A DNA stretch of 64,000 nucleotides from Deltaproteobacteria bacterium (GCA_021831785.1 JAKBMB010000007.1:1-64000), one strand, 5' to 3'. Counted from the first letter of the stretch, positions 1 to 9,791 are shown. Numbers and translations are program-made. Notes: generated by a model from the sequence alone, not told the origin.

Positions 1-2
1 GT

Positions 3-120
3 AGTAGGGCGGGCCGCCGTGCCCGCCATAATGCGCGGGCGCCACGCCCGCGCGGCCAATGACCACCCACCGGCCGGGCTGGCACCGCGGCCACAGGGCG
101 GCACGGCGGCCCGCCCTACT
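3..120. repeat. Long palindromic intergenic element
   Basis: Positions 3-23 and 100-120 are perfect 21-bp inverted repeats of each other. A second GC-rich hairpin (GCGCGGGCG with CGCCCGCGC) lies inside at about 34-54. The element ends about 140 bp before the acetyl-CoA synthetase start. It looks like a REP/MITE-type intergenic repeat; no coding content is visible. Whether it recurs in the genome cannot be seen here. Confidence 0.75.
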
Positions 121-257
121 CAAAAAATCACAAACTCTCAGCCGGGCTCGCCGGCTGGCCGGTCGCTGCCGTTGCGATGCGAAGCTACAGCCGAGACGTG
201 GCGAGCGGGTTTCAGAACGACTAGAATAAGCGCTAGCAGATTTCGCAAAAGGGGGAC

Positions 258-2369
258 ATGGCAGCTATGGCAAAAGCGCTCGAGCAAGACGGCGGCGCGT
301 TGAGCGAGGCCCAGATTGCGGTGCATTGGCGAGAGGAGGAACTTTTTTACCCCTCGCCCAAATTTATCGGTCAGGCCAATCTTTCGGACCCGGCGGTCAA
401 TGAACGCTTCAGTATCGAGAAGTTCCCCGAATGTTTCAGGGAATACGCGGACCTGTTGAGCTGGGACAAGTACTGGCACACGACGCTGGATACCAGCAAT
501 GCGCCCTTCTGGAAATGGTTTGCCGGCGGCAAGCTCAACGCGTCATATAACTGCGTCGACCGGCATCTGGATAAGTACAAAAACAAGGCCGCGTTGATTT
601 TCGTGCCCGAGCCCGAGGACGAGCCGACCGTCGCGCTGACCTACCAGGAGCTCTATAACCGGGTCAACGAGGCGGCAGCGATGCTGCGTGATTTCGCCGG
701 TCTTAAGGCGGGCGACCGCGTGACGTTTCACCTGCCGATGACGCCGGAGCTGCCAATCATGATGCTTGCTTGCGCGCGGCTGGGAGTTGTTCACTCCCAG
801 GTGTTCGGCGGCTTTAGCGGCGAGGCGTGCGGGATGCGGTCGGCGGACTCGGGCAGCCGCGTGCTGGTCACCATCGACGGCTACTACCGCAACGGCCGCC
901 TGATCGATCATAAGGCCAACGCCGACATCGCCGTGGAGGTCGCCAAGCACCACGGCCAGGAAATTGAAAAGGTGTTGGTCTTCAGGCGCCTGCGCGACAA
1001 GGTTGCCACCACCGCCCCGATGGTCAAGGGGCGGGACTATTTTGTCGATGACGTGATGAAGGACTTTGTCGGGCGCAAAGTAGAGCCGGTGTCGATGGCC
1101 GCCGAAGCGCCGCTATTTTTGATGTACACCAGCGGTACCACCGGGCAACCTAAAGGCTGTCAGCACAGCACCGGCGGTTATTTAGCCTACGTCGCGGGAA
1201 CCTCTAAGTATATCCAAGACATCCACCCCGAAGACGTCTACTGGTGCATGGCCGATATCGGCTGGATCACAGGCCATTCTTATATCGTTTACGGTCCGCT
1301 GGCGATTGCCGCGACCAGCGTTGTTTACGAAGGCGTCCCCACCTGCCCCGACCCCGGACGGCCGTGGCGGATCGCCCAGCGCCTAAACGTAAACATCTTC
1401 CATACCTCGCCAACCTCGATCCGGATGCTGCGCAAGGCCGGACCTGGTGAGCCCGAGAAGTACGACTACCACTTCAAGCACATGACCACCGTCGGCGAGC
1501 CGATCGAGCCCGAAGTCTGGCGATGGTACTACGACGTGATAGGCAAGCGCGAAGCGGTCGTCGTGGATACCTGGTGGCAAACCGAAAATGGGGGCTTTTT
1601 GTGCAGCACCAAGCCGGCGATCGATCCGATGAAACCCGGCAGCGCCGGCCCGGGCGTGCCTGGCATCTATCCCGTAATTTATGACGAAGAGGGCAAGGAA
1701 ATACCCCCTGGTTCCAACCGCGCGGGAAATATCTGCATCCGCAACCCGTGGCCGGGGATCTTCCAGACGATTTGGGGCGACCCTGATCGTTATGTCACGC
1801 AGTACTACAAGAAGTACAACCGCGACCCGAAGAGCAAAGACTGGCGCGACTGGCCTTATTTCGCCGGCGACGGCGCGATGCAGGCTACCGATGGGTACTA
1901 CCGGATTTTAGGCCGCGTCGACGACGTAATCAACGTCGCCGGCCATCGGCTGGGCACCAAGGAACTGGAATCGGCCTGCCTTCTCGTCGACGAGGTCGCG
2001 GAGGCGGCGGTCGTGCCGGTGGTGGATGATTTAAGGGGGCGAATGCCTGAAGTCTATATCGCGCTCAAGCCAGGCGTCAGAGCGGGCAGGGAGATCGAGG
2101 AAAAGGTCGTCCACTCGATCGAAACTACGATCGGGAAGATTGCCCGACCCAAGAATATCCGCATCGTGCCCGACATGCCTAAGACTCGCTCGGGCAAGAT
2201 CATGCGGCGCGTCCTGGCGGCGATCTCCAATACGATGGACGTAGGAGACACCACGACTTTGCTCAACCCCGACATAGTTGAAGAAATTCGCCAGATGGTG
2301 CAAGGCAAAGAACGGGTAGCGGTCAGAACGGGACCTGAAGATATTCGGCGCTTCGGCGAGGAATCATAG
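258..2369 (+). CDS. acs: Acetyl-CoA/propionyl-CoA synthetase (AMP-forming)
   Basis: Activates a short carboxylic acid (acetate or propionate) with ATP and CoA to the acyl-CoA through an acyl-AMP, in the cytoplasm. The 703-residue protein has the full ACS layout: an N-terminal ACS cap region (about 20-90), the P-loop YTSGTTGQPKG at 290-300, the WWQTENGG motif in the acyl pocket, and the C-terminal SGKIMRR motif with the catalytic lysine near residue 647. It is slightly longer than the usual 630-660, partly from an insert near KKYNRDPKSKDWRDW. Two ATGs compete, 258 and 267. A GGGGG at 251-255 is only 2 bases before the first and 11 before the second, so 267 is quite possible. No partner gene is adjacent; a liv-type transporter operon follows after 1.2 kb. 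Acetate versus propionate preference is not decided by eye. Confidence 0.9.
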   Translation: MAAMAKALEQDGGALSEAQIAVHWREEELFYPSPKFIGQANLSDPAVNERFSIEKFPECFREYADLLSWDKYWHTTLDTSNAPFWKWFAGGKLNASYNCVDRHLDKYKNKAALIFVPEPEDEPTVALTYQELYNRVNEAAAMLRDFAGLKAGDRVTFHLPMTPELPIMMLACARLGVVHSQVFGGFSGEACGMRSADSGSRVLVTIDGYYRNGRLIDHKANADIAVEVAKHHGQEIEKVLVFRRLRDKVATTAPMVKGRDYFVDDVMKDFVGRKVEPVSMAAEAPLFLMYTSGTTGQPKGCQHSTGGYLAYVAGTSKYIQDIHPEDVYWCMADIGWITGHSYIVYGPLAIAATSVVYEGVPTCPDPGRPWRIAQRLNVNIFHTSPTSIRMLRKAGPGEPEKYDYHFKHMTTVGEPIEPEVWRWYYDVIGKREAVVVDTWWQTENGGFLCSTKPAIDPMKPGSAGPGVPGIYPVIYDEEGKEIPPGSNRAGNICIRNPWPGIFQTIWGDPDRYVTQYYKKYNRDPKSKDWRDWPYFAGDGAMQATDGYYRILGRVDDVINVAGHRLGTKELESACLLVDEVAEAAVVPVVDDLRGRMPEVYIALKPGVRAGREIEEKVVHSIETTIGKIARPKNIRIVPDMPKTRSGKIMRRVLAAISNTMDVGDTTTLLNPDIVEEIRQMVQGKERVAVRTGPEDIRRFGEES

Positions 2370-3548
2370 CGCAGAACTTGCCTTTGCTGAGTACTCAGGG
2401 GTGTGTCGAACGGCATAGCCTAAGCTCCGGACGCTACCCGCAGAAAGCAGGGCGGCGCGAATAAGGCCTGGGCAGCATGGATGGACTTATTGTGCAGCCT
2501 CGGATCGCTAGTCGAGACTCGCGCGAGGACGCGGATTTGGGGCGCTTTTCGGCAGGCGCTGAAGGTGCCTTCGAGCAAGGCTAATGGCGCGATATTTGTG
2601 TGCCGGCTGTGCGACGGACGGTGCTGGAGTTCTGTCGACGATGCTTTTGCGGGCCATCTCCCCGCGCTCGGTTACTGCTGATGGCACAACCGCCGCGGTC
2701 GGGCGACAGCTCTGTGCTTGGGAGTGACACGGGCTGATGCGGGGAGTCCACGACTTGCGTAGCCGACGAGGTGATTAGGGGGTGAGAAGTAGCCGTACAG
2801 TCGGGGTTGCGCTTTAAAGACCATCTAAACTAGTTTAGTCTAATGAACGGACTGCGCGTGAGATCTGGAGCGTTGGGCCGCAAAAGGAGTCGCGCCGTTC
2901 GCGAGAAGCTTGCGCAAAGAGCGCTTTTTGGCGCAATCCACTGGGTGGGGGACGGGCTGAGCCCGATGCTCGTCCTGCGTTTGGCCGCGCCGGCGCGGCC
3001 AAGGAAACGCTGTCGGCGCCGGCGCATAAGGTCTGCCGAGCGAGCTTAGCAGGCGAACGGGCTTTGCGGGCGGTCTCGGGTTTGAAGCGGTTTCGTAAAG
3101 ATGTAATGGAGGAGGCTGCCGGAGGTCTGAGAAGTAGCGTACAGGTTCGTGGCCAATAGTCATGGGCGGCGGAATTGCTCCGGCCAACGGCCAAAAAGTA
3201 GCGGTTCGCGGTGATGGCCGAACCGAATCGGCGCTCATCCGTAATTACGAGACGCGCCCGTAACGGTTGCAGCCGTTTTTCGTTGTCGATATTTCTTAAG
3301 GGGGCTATAGCAACAGGCGTGCCGCGCGTTGTACCGCGCGAAGGGCACGAAAAATATGGGGGACGTAAAAATTGAAGGGTAAGCTTCGGCAGCCGGGCGA
3401 TCTTGGCTCTGCGGCTCCTCGATGCACCGCTGCGGCTGGCGACGGTCAACGGCTCGCGGCGCAAAAGAGGGCGCGAACCCCCGCCCGCGCCGTGGCCGCC
3501 TACCAAGTTGTCCGCGGCCGGGATTGGCGCGTTTAGCGGGGGACACGG
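2370..3548. other. 1.2-kb intergenic stretch, no supported gene
   Basis: No open frame here looks like a protein: the minus-strand frame at 2835-3506 is arginine-rich with no recognisable motif, and the short frame at 2481-2681 has no clear ribosome site. The stretch holds a perfect palindrome at 2825-2838 and presumably the promoter of the transporter operon starting at 3549. A GGGGGA ribosome site at 3538-3543 belongs to that operon. Confidence 0.6.
2825..2838. promoter_or_regulatory. Perfect 14-bp palindrome, possible operator
   Basis: The sequence CTAAACTAGTTTAG equals its own reverse complement. Its AT-rich character stands out from the GC-rich surroundings, and TetR-family operators are often of this kind. 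It lies about 710 bp upstream of the transporter operon, so a direct role there is uncertain. Confidence 0.35.
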
Positions 3549-4319
3549 ATGGCTGGAAACGACGCCTTGCTAGTCGTTCAAGATATCGTGGTACGGTTCT
3601 CCGGAATCGTCGCGCTCGACGGGGTTACGTTCGAGGTGGAGGCGGGGAAAATCGTCGGCCTAATCGGCCCCAATGGCGCTGGGAAGACCACGCTTTTTAA
3701 CTGCCTGAGCTGTTTGTACAGGCCTGTAAACGGGGCGATTACGTTTGCGGGGCGGTCGCTGCTCGGACTGCCGCGTTATCGGATTGCCGAGATGGGCATC
3801 TGCCGCACTTTTCAGAATCTTGCGCTTTTTTCCACGATGAGCGTGCTCGAAAATGTGATGCTTGGGGTTCACAGTCGGACGCGGACCGGCTTTTTGAGCC
3901 AGGCTTTGCGCCTTCCGCAGGCCCGGCGCGAAGAGAGTTTCATTCATGACCAAGCGATGCAAGCGATCTCGTTTTTAAGCCTGGAGCATTTGGCCGGCCA
4001 TCCGGCGGCCGGCTTGCCGTACGGAACGCTCAAGCGCATCGAGATCGCCCGCGCGCTGGCCGGAGCGCCCAAGCTCCTGCTGCTGGACGAACCGGCCGGC
4101 GGCCTCAATCATGAGGAGGTGACCGAACTAGTCGGCCTGCTGCGGGAGATTCGCGACCGATTGAAGGTTACGGTGCTTTTGGTCGAGCATCATATGAACC
4201 TCGTAATGCAGGTTTCGGATAGGGTCGTGGTATTGGACTTTGGGCGCAAGATAGCCGAGGGACCGCCGGCTCAGGTGCAGCGCAACGCCGAGGTTATCCG
4301 CGCATATCTCGGACGGTGA
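3549..4319 (+). CDS. livG: Branched-chain-type ABC transporter ATP-binding protein LivG
   Basis: One of two cytoplasmic ATPases that power a HAAT-family (branched-chain amino acid type) importer. The 256-residue protein has Walker A GPNGAGKTT (about 40-48), a shortened signature LPYGTLKRIEIARAL in place of the canonical LSGGQ, Walker B LLLLDEPAGGLN (about 177-188) and the H-loop LLVEHHMN. The signature variation (YGTLKR) is common in LivG proteins. The ATG is preceded by GGGGGA 5 bases upstream. It is the first gene of livG-livF-livH-livM-binding protein-binding protein, all plus strand and tightly packed, so it is probably transcribed as one unit. The substrate is not given by the ATPase; HAAT systems also carry amides, urea and aromatic or aliphatic acids. 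Confidence 0.92.
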   Translation: MAGNDALLVVQDIVVRFSGIVALDGVTFEVEAGKIVGLIGPNGAGKTTLFNCLSCLYRPVNGAITFAGRSLLGLPRYRIAEMGICRTFQNLALFSTMSVLENVMLGVHSRTRTGFLSQALRLPQARREESFIHDQAMQAISFLSLEHLAGHPAAGLPYGTLKRIEIARALAGAPKLLLLDEPAGGLNHEEVTELVGLLREIRDRLKVTVLLVEHHMNLVMQVSDRVVVLDFGRKIAEGPPAQVQRNAEVIRAYLGR

Positions 4320-4325
4320 GGGGTG

Positions 4326-5039
4326 ATGGCAGCTCTGCTCGAAGCGTCTAATCTGGAGGCGTACTACGGCTGGAGCAAGGTGCTTCACGGGCTGCGCTTT
4401 GCGGTCGAAAAGGACAAGGTCACGGTCGTCCTGGGCGCCAACGGGGCGGGTAAGACCACTCTGCTGCGGGCAATCTCAGGGATGATCAGGACCGGCGGCG
4501 AAATTCGCTTTGCGGGCGAGCGAATCGACGGCCAGGCGCCGGAGGATATCGTTCGCCGCGGCATCGCCCATGTCCCTGAAGGACGCGGTACGTTCATCAA
4601 CTTGACCGTCGAGGAGAATCTGCGGCTGGGCGCGTATGTGCGCAAGGACAAGACGGGCATCCGTGAAGACTTGGACCGCGTGTTCCACTTCTTTCCGGTG
4701 CTTAAGGAAAAAAGCCGAAACCCGGCGGGCGTGCTTAGCGGCGGCGAACAGCAGATGCTGGCGCTGGCGCGCGGTCTGATGCTACGGCCGCGCCTGCTGT
4801 TGCTCGACGAACCCTCGCTTGGGCTCGCGCCGGTGCTGGTGATGGAGCTGTTCCGCATCGTGCGCGCGATCAACGAAAGCGAGGGCGTCACGGTGTTGCT
4901 GGTTGAACAGGATGCGGTAGCGGCCCTGGAGTTGGCGCACCAGGCCTATTTGCTTGAAACCGGCAGTATCGTGACCTCCGGCCCCGCGGCGGAGCTGCGG
5001 GAGAACGATTCTATTCGGCGCTCATATCTGGGTTACTAG
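4326..5039 (+). CDS. livF: Branched-chain-type ABC transporter ATP-binding protein LivF
   Basis: Second ATPase of the HAAT-type importer, pairing with LivG on the inner face of the membrane. Walker A is GANGAGKTT, the signature is a clean LSGGEQQMLALARGL, Walker B is LLLLDEPSLGLAP and the H-loop is LLVEQD. A GTG at 4323 is immediately followed by ATG at 4326; the ATG is chosen, 6 bases after the livG stop. The length of 237 residues is normal for LivF. Close spacing implies translational coupling with livG. Confidence 0.92.
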   Translation: MAALLEASNLEAYYGWSKVLHGLRFAVEKDKVTVVLGANGAGKTTLLRAISGMIRTGGEIRFAGERIDGQAPEDIVRRGIAHVPEGRGTFINLTVEENLRLGAYVRKDKTGIREDLDRVFHFFPVLKEKSRNPAGVLSGGEQQMLALARGLMLRPRLLLLDEPSLGLAPVLVMELFRIVRAINESEGVTVLLVEQDAVAALELAHQAYLLETGSIVTSGPAAELRENDSIRRSYLGY

Positions 5040-5052
5040 GCGAGAGAATCTT

Positions 5053-5934
5053 ATGGCCGCGCTTTTGCAGCAAATCGTCTCCGGGCTGAGCACCGGCGGG
5101 GTCTATGCCAGCCTGGCGCTGGCTCTCGTGCTGATCTACCAGGCCACCGGCGTGGTGAACTTTGCACAGGGCGAGATGGCGATGTTTACGACCTACCTGG
5201 CATGGACGATGATTAACGCCGGCTGGCCATACTGGGCGGCCTTTGCGGCGACGCTGGCCATCGCTTTCGCGGCCGGGGTGTTGATCGAGCGGGTCATAAT
5301 CCGGCCGGTCGAAAACGCGCCGGTTCTAACCATCGTCATGGTCAGCATCGGCTTGTTGACAATCTTCAACAGCATTGCCGGTTGGATTTACACTTACACG
5401 GTCAAGCCCTTCCCGAGCCCGTTTCCTTCCACGCCGATCAACCTCGGGCCGACCACAATAAGCTTGCAGGACCTTGGCGTGGGGGGCGTGAGCCTGTTTG
5501 TCCTGGTCGTAATGTACGTGTTTTTCCGCCACACGACGCTGGGTCTGGCGATGCGCGCGGTGGTCGAGAACCCGGTGGGGAGCCGTCTGGTGGGAATACG
5601 CGTCGGTTGGATGCTGGCCTTGGGCTGGGGATTGGCCTCGCTGGTGGGCGCCGTGGCCGGCATGTTGGTGGCGCCGTTGGTTTTCCTCGAGCCGAACATG
5701 ATGAGCGGCATTCTTATCTACGCTTTCGCCTCCGCCACGTTGGGCGGCTTCAATAGTGCAGGCGGAGCGGTGCTGGGAGGCTTTCTGATGGGCGTGATCG
5801 AAAACCTTGTCGGCACCTATGTCACGTTCATCGGAACCGAGCTTAAGCTCACCGTGGCGCTGGCCGTTATCTTGTTGACCCTCCTGATCAAGCCGACCGG
5901 GTTGTTCGGCCGCGTTGCCGTTAGCCGAGTTTGA
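5053..5934 (+). CDS. livH: Branched-chain-type ABC transporter permease LivH
   Basis: Integral inner-membrane permease of the importer, 293 residues with about eight hydrophobic segments. The N-terminal stretch around residues 10-50 (GLSTGGVYASLALALVLIY and then GVVNFAQGEMAMFT) is the hallmark of LivH-type permeases. The C-terminal half carries the conserved glycine-rich loop (ATLGGFNSAGGAVLGGFLMG) that faces the ATPase. It starts 13 bp after livF and its TGA overlaps the first possible start of livM, as expected for the membrane heterodimer partners. Confidence 0.93.
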   Translation: MAALLQQIVSGLSTGGVYASLALALVLIYQATGVVNFAQGEMAMFTTYLAWTMINAGWPYWAAFAATLAIAFAAGVLIERVIIRPVENAPVLTIVMVSIGLLTIFNSIAGWIYTYTVKPFPSPFPSTPINLGPTTISLQDLGVGGVSLFVLVVMYVFFRHTTLGLAMRAVVENPVGSRLVGIRVGWMLALGWGLASLVGAVAGMLVAPLVFLEPNMMSGILIYAFASATLGGFNSAGGAVLGGFLMGVIENLVGTYVTFIGTELKLTVALAVILLTLLIKPTGLFGRVAVSRV

Positions 5935-5936
5935 TC

Positions 5937-7082
5937 ATGCGCCGGGGCAAAAGCGGATCGCACGCTGACCTTGCAGTAAAAGGCGCCTACGCTCGACGCG
6001 AGGGGGGGCAAGTCAAGGCTTGGAGCAAGGCGGCCGCTTCCGGGAGTCTGGTGATGAGATTGGGCCTGCTGCTGGTGGCGGGCGTGGGTTATCTGCTGCC
6101 CGCCGCGCTCAGCAGCTATCAGACCTTCGAGTTCACCCAGGTGTTCATCTACGCGGTCGCGCTGCTGGGTTTGAACATTCTGATTGGCTACAACGGCCAA
6201 TTCTCTCTCGGCCACGGGGCATTCTATGCGATCGGCGCATACACGACGGCGATTATGACCACCCGCTGGGACATCCCTTACGGATGGGCGATAATCGCGG
6301 CGGGTGCGCTCTCGTTGGTGGTCGGGTTTCTGTTCGGCTTGCCCGCGTTGCGCTTCGAGGGTCTGTATCTGGCGCTGGCAACTTTCGCGCTTGCCCTGGC
6401 CACGCCCCAGGTGCTTAAGTACTTCGACACCTGGACGGGAGGCTCGCAGGGCATAGTGCTGGACAAGCCAAGCGTTCCTCTAGGCTTACCGATTAGCGCC
6501 GATCAATACCTTTATTACCTGAGCCTGACGGTTTTGGTCATTCTTTTGCTGCTCGCGCACAATTTGCTGCGCGGGCGAGCGGGTCGCGCGATAACGGCGA
6601 TTCGCGACAACCCGATCGCCGCTGAAGCGATGGGCGTCAACGCCGCCCTGTATAAGTCCCTCACTTTTGGGGTGAGCGCGATGTACACCGGCATCGCCGG
6701 CGCATTGGGGGCGCTGGCCGTGGCCTTTGTTGCGCCTGACACGTTCAGCGCCTTCTTGTCGATCAATTTCCTGGTCGGCAGCGTGGTCGGCGGGGTGGCC
6801 TCAATCTCTGGGGCGATCTTCGGCGGGGCATTTATCGAATTCGTGCCCACTTATGCGCAAGAGATCTCGCGGGCCGCGCCGTGGGCGATTTTCGGGCTCA
6901 CCTTGATCATCTTTATGTACGTTATGCCGACCGGGGTGGCTGGCCTGATTAGGCGGGTGGCCGCGGCGCTCGCTCGTTCGATGGCCAGTGAGCAGCCGGC
7001 GCCGGACTCGCAAACCGCTGCTGCAGAGGCTGCCGAAGGTAATCGCGGCTCGGCCCGCGCGGTGCTGGGCAAGCCGGACTAG
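5937..7082 (+). CDS. livM: Branched-chain-type ABC transporter permease LivM
   Basis: Second membrane permease of the HAAT importer. The LivM signature GLNILIGYNGQFSLGHGAFYAIGAY follows two hydrophobic segments, and the C-terminal SGAIFGGAFIEF loop is the ATPase contact region. A TTG at 5931 overlaps the livH stop (TTGA); the ATG at 5937 is taken here, and a further ATG at 6054 lies just before the first membrane span. The N-terminal 35-40 residues are basic and not conserved-looking, so the later start cannot be excluded. The C-terminal tail of about 40 alanine-rich residues is also atypical. Confidence 0.9.
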   Translation: MRRGKSGSHADLAVKGAYARREGGQVKAWSKAAASGSLVMRLGLLLVAGVGYLLPAALSSYQTFEFTQVFIYAVALLGLNILIGYNGQFSLGHGAFYAIGAYTTAIMTTRWDIPYGWAIIAAGALSLVVGFLFGLPALRFEGLYLALATFALALATPQVLKYFDTWTGGSQGIVLDKPSVPLGLPISADQYLYYLSLTVLVILLLLAHNLLRGRAGRAITAIRDNPIAAEAMGVNAALYKSLTFGVSAMYTGIAGALGALAVAFVAPDTFSAFLSINFLVGSVVGGVASISGAIFGGAFIEFVPTYAQEISRAAPWAIFGLTLIIFMYVMPTGVAGLIRRVAAALARSMASEQPAPDSQTAAAEAAEGNRGSARAVLGKPD

Positions 7083-7151
7083 CCGAGCTTAGCGGATCAG
7101 CGGATTAGCCGATTAACCGAAGGTAAATATCGATTAGGGGGACCAAATAAT

Positions 7152-8408
7152 ATGGTTCGGCGAAGTAGGCGGCCGAACGTGCCGCGAAAAATTGTACTCT
7201 TTGCGCTAGGAATCGCACTCATACTGGGGTTGCATGTCAAAACCGCTTGGGCGCAGGACCCCGGGGTCACGGCGACTGAAATAAAGATCGGCAACACCGC
7301 GCCTTACAGCGGACCCGCTTCGGCTTACGGGACGATTCTCAAGACCGTGGCGGCCTACTTCAGAAAGGTGAACGACGAAGGCGGGATCAACGGGCGTAAA
7401 ATCAACTTTATCAGTTACGACGACAGTTACAGCCCGCCCAAGACCTACGAGATGACGCGCAAGCTGGTCGAGCAGGACCATGTCTTGCTGGATTTCGCTC
7501 CGCTGGGCACGCCCCCCAACACCGCTATATGGAAGTACATGAACCAGCACCAGGTGCCGCAACTCTTCGTCCTTACAGGAGCCAGCAAGTGGGGCGACCC
7601 GAAGGGCCATCCATGGACCATGGGTTGGCAGCCAACTTACTACAGCGAAGCCTCGGTCTATGCCCATTATGTTCTCGACCACATCCCCCATGCCAAAATC
7701 GGCATCCTCTACCAGAACGACGACTACGGGAAGGACTACCTCGCAGGCTTTGAGGACGGGCTTGCTGCGCAGGGGCGAAGGCTTATCGTTAATCGGCAGA
7801 GTTACGAGGTGACGGATCCGAGAATCGACTCGCAGATCGTTAACCTCAAGAATAGCGGGGCGAACGTATTCGTGAATATCACCACGCCGAAATTCGCCGC
7901 CATGGCGATCAGGAAGGTCCACGAAATCGGCTGGCGTCCGGTCCAATTTCTCAACAATGTTTCGGCTTCGGTTGGCGCCGTGCTGAAGCCCGCTGGATTT
8001 GAGGCGTCCAAGGGCGTTATGACCGGAATATTTGGCAAGGATCCAAGCGATCCGATGTGGAAAGACGATCCCGCGATGAAGCGATACTACGCTTTCTTGC
8101 AACGGTATAATCCAGCCGCGGACCCCAAAGACGCGTTTAATGCGGTTGGCTACTCCGTGGCTCAGACTCTCGTCTATGTGCTTAAACGGAGCGGCAACAA
8201 CCTTTCGCGCGCCAACATTATGAGAGAAGCGGCAAATATCCGCGATTTAAATCTCCCGCTGCTGATGTCTGGAATCATGATCAACACGAGCCCAACCGAC
8301 TTCTATCCCATCAAACAGCTTCAATTGGCTAAATTCAACGGCCAGCGCTGGGAGCCTTTTGGCACCGTTTATGCCGGCGCTATCAACCGACAGGCCTTGG
8401 TGCAGTAG
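7152..8408 (+). CDS. ABC transporter periplasmic substrate-binding protein, copy 1
   Basis: Periplasmic ligand receptor (Peripla_BP_6, LivK-like fold) that delivers the substrate to the LivHM channel. The 418-residue protein starts with a basic stretch and a hydrophobic signal sequence ending at AWAQD, then DPGVTATEIKIGNTAPYSGPAS, the typical first strand and ligand loop of the family. Middle motifs include NDYGKDY-type NDDYGKDYLAGFEDG. It lacks a lipobox, so it is probably a free periplasmic protein. A near-identical paralogue follows 130 bp later. In place of a leucine-type pocket the protein resembles the receptors annotated for aromatic or aliphatic acids, but the ligand cannot be read from sequence. 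Confidence 0.9.
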   Translation: MVRRSRRPNVPRKIVLFALGIALILGLHVKTAWAQDPGVTATEIKIGNTAPYSGPASAYGTILKTVAAYFRKVNDEGGINGRKINFISYDDSYSPPKTYEMTRKLVEQDHVLLDFAPLGTPPNTAIWKYMNQHQVPQLFVLTGASKWGDPKGHPWTMGWQPTYYSEASVYAHYVLDHIPHAKIGILYQNDDYGKDYLAGFEDGLAAQGRRLIVNRQSYEVTDPRIDSQIVNLKNSGANVFVNITTPKFAAMAIRKVHEIGWRPVQFLNNVSASVGAVLKPAGFEASKGVMTGIFGKDPSDPMWKDDPAMKRYYAFLQRYNPAADPKDAFNAVGYSVAQTLVYVLKRSGNNLSRANIMREAANIRDLNLPLLMSGIMINTSPTDFYPIKQLQLAKFNGQRWEPFGTVYAGAINRQALVQ

Positions 8409-8537
8409 ACCTCGTAATGAAGGAGCGTAAGCTTTATCCGAACAATCCCACTTGGGAGAAGCGCGACGCGTTTCCCCGCACAATTGCACGGAGCTAACCG
8501 GAGCAAACGAAGCCAACATTGGGGGTTAATTAGTCAT

Positions 8538-9785
8538 ATGCCTCGGCCAGAGAAACAGCTAGCTATACTTAGAAGGATTGCCGTCTTTGCGCTCGGAGTC
8601 GCGCTTTCTTTGGGGCTTGCTTGCAAAAGCGCCTGGGCGCAGGACCCCGGGGTCACGGCGACTGAGATAAAAGTCGGCAACACCGCGCCTTACAGCGGAC
8701 CCGCTTCGGCTTACGGCACCATTCTTAAGGCTGCCGGGGCCTACTTCAAAAAGGTGAACGACGAAGGCGGAATTAACGGACGCAAAATCAACTTCATCAG
8801 TTACGACGACAGCTACAGCCCGCCCAAGACCTACGAGATGACGCGCAAGCTGGTCGAGCAGGACCACGTCTTGCTGGACTTCGGTCCGCTGGGCACGCCG
8901 TGCAACACCGCGATCTGGAAGTACATGAACCAGCACCAGGTGCCGCAGCTTTTCGTTTACACCGGTGCCAGCAAGTGGGGCGACCCGAAGGGCCATCCGT
9001 GGACTATGGGTTGGCAGCCGACGTATCACGCCGAGGCCGTGATCTGGGCGCACTACATACTCGGCCACATCCCCGGCGCAAAGATCGGTATCCTGTACCA
9101 AAACGACGACTACGGTAAGGACTATCTTTCAGGCGTCAAAGACGGCCTTGGCTCAGCGGCAAGCAAGTTAATAATAAAAGAGCAAACTTACGAGGTGACG
9201 GACCCGACGATCGACTCCCAGATTGTCAACCTGAAGAGCAGCGGCGCGAACGTGTTCATTAATATTACCACACCTAAGTTCGCCGCCATGGCGATTAGAA
9301 AGGCCTACGAAATCGGGTGGCGTCCTACTCAGTTCCTTAACTTTGTTTCGGCATCCGTCGGTACCGTGCTCAAACCTGCGGGTTTCCAGGCATCCAAGGG
9401 CATTATATCCGGCTATTTCCTTAAGGACCCGAGCGACCCGCGTTGGGCCAACGATCCCGCGGTCAAAGAATATCTGGCGTTTATGCGCAAGTATTATCCG
9501 GACGGAAACCCAAATGACCTGTTCAACGTGTCGGGCTATAGTTGCGCACAGACGATGGTCTATGTGCTTAAGCAATGCGGCAATGACCTTTCGCGGGCCA
9601 ATATCATGAGGCGGGCCGCAAACATCAAGAATCTTGAGCTACCGATGATGCTGGCGGGAATCCTGATTAACACGAGCCCGACCGACTTTTACCCGATCGA
9701 GCAATTTCAACTCGCCAGATTCGACGGGCAACGTTATGAATTGTTCGGCCAGGTGTACGCGGCGGTGAGCAGTCATCAGAAGTGA
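8538..9785 (+). CDS. ABC transporter periplasmic substrate-binding protein, copy 2 (tandem paralogue)
   Basis: Tandem duplicate of the preceding receptor; long blocks are identical (for example YGKDYL and EVTDP, IDSQIVNLK) while signal peptide and C-terminal half have diverged. The signal sequence ends at AWAQDPGV exactly as in copy 1. The frame opens at a TTG at 8484, but the ATG at 8538 begins a normal signal peptide and is chosen. Copy 2 carries extra cysteines in the C-terminal half (in GYSCAQTMVYVLKQCGND) where copy 1 has serine and arginine. Two receptors on one permease usually broaden or tune ligand range. A strong terminator lies 6 bases after its stop. Confidence 0.9.
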   Translation: MPRPEKQLAILRRIAVFALGVALSLGLACKSAWAQDPGVTATEIKVGNTAPYSGPASAYGTILKAAGAYFKKVNDEGGINGRKINFISYDDSYSPPKTYEMTRKLVEQDHVLLDFGPLGTPCNTAIWKYMNQHQVPQLFVYTGASKWGDPKGHPWTMGWQPTYHAEAVIWAHYILGHIPGAKIGILYQNDDYGKDYLSGVKDGLGSAASKLIIKEQTYEVTDPTIDSQIVNLKSSGANVFINITTPKFAAMAIRKAYEIGWRPTQFLNFVSASVGTVLKPAGFQASKGIISGYFLKDPSDPRWANDPAVKEYLAFMRKYYPDGNPNDLFNVSGYSCAQTMVYVLKQCGNDLSRANIMRRAANIKNLELPMMLAGILINTSPTDFYPIEQFQLARFDGQRYELFGQVYAAVSSHQK

Positions 9786-9791
9786 GCTGTA

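Noticed and set aside
2835-3506. A 223-codon minus-strand frame
   Set aside because: Arginine/proline-rich composition, no motif, no ribosome site; typical GC-rich chance frame.
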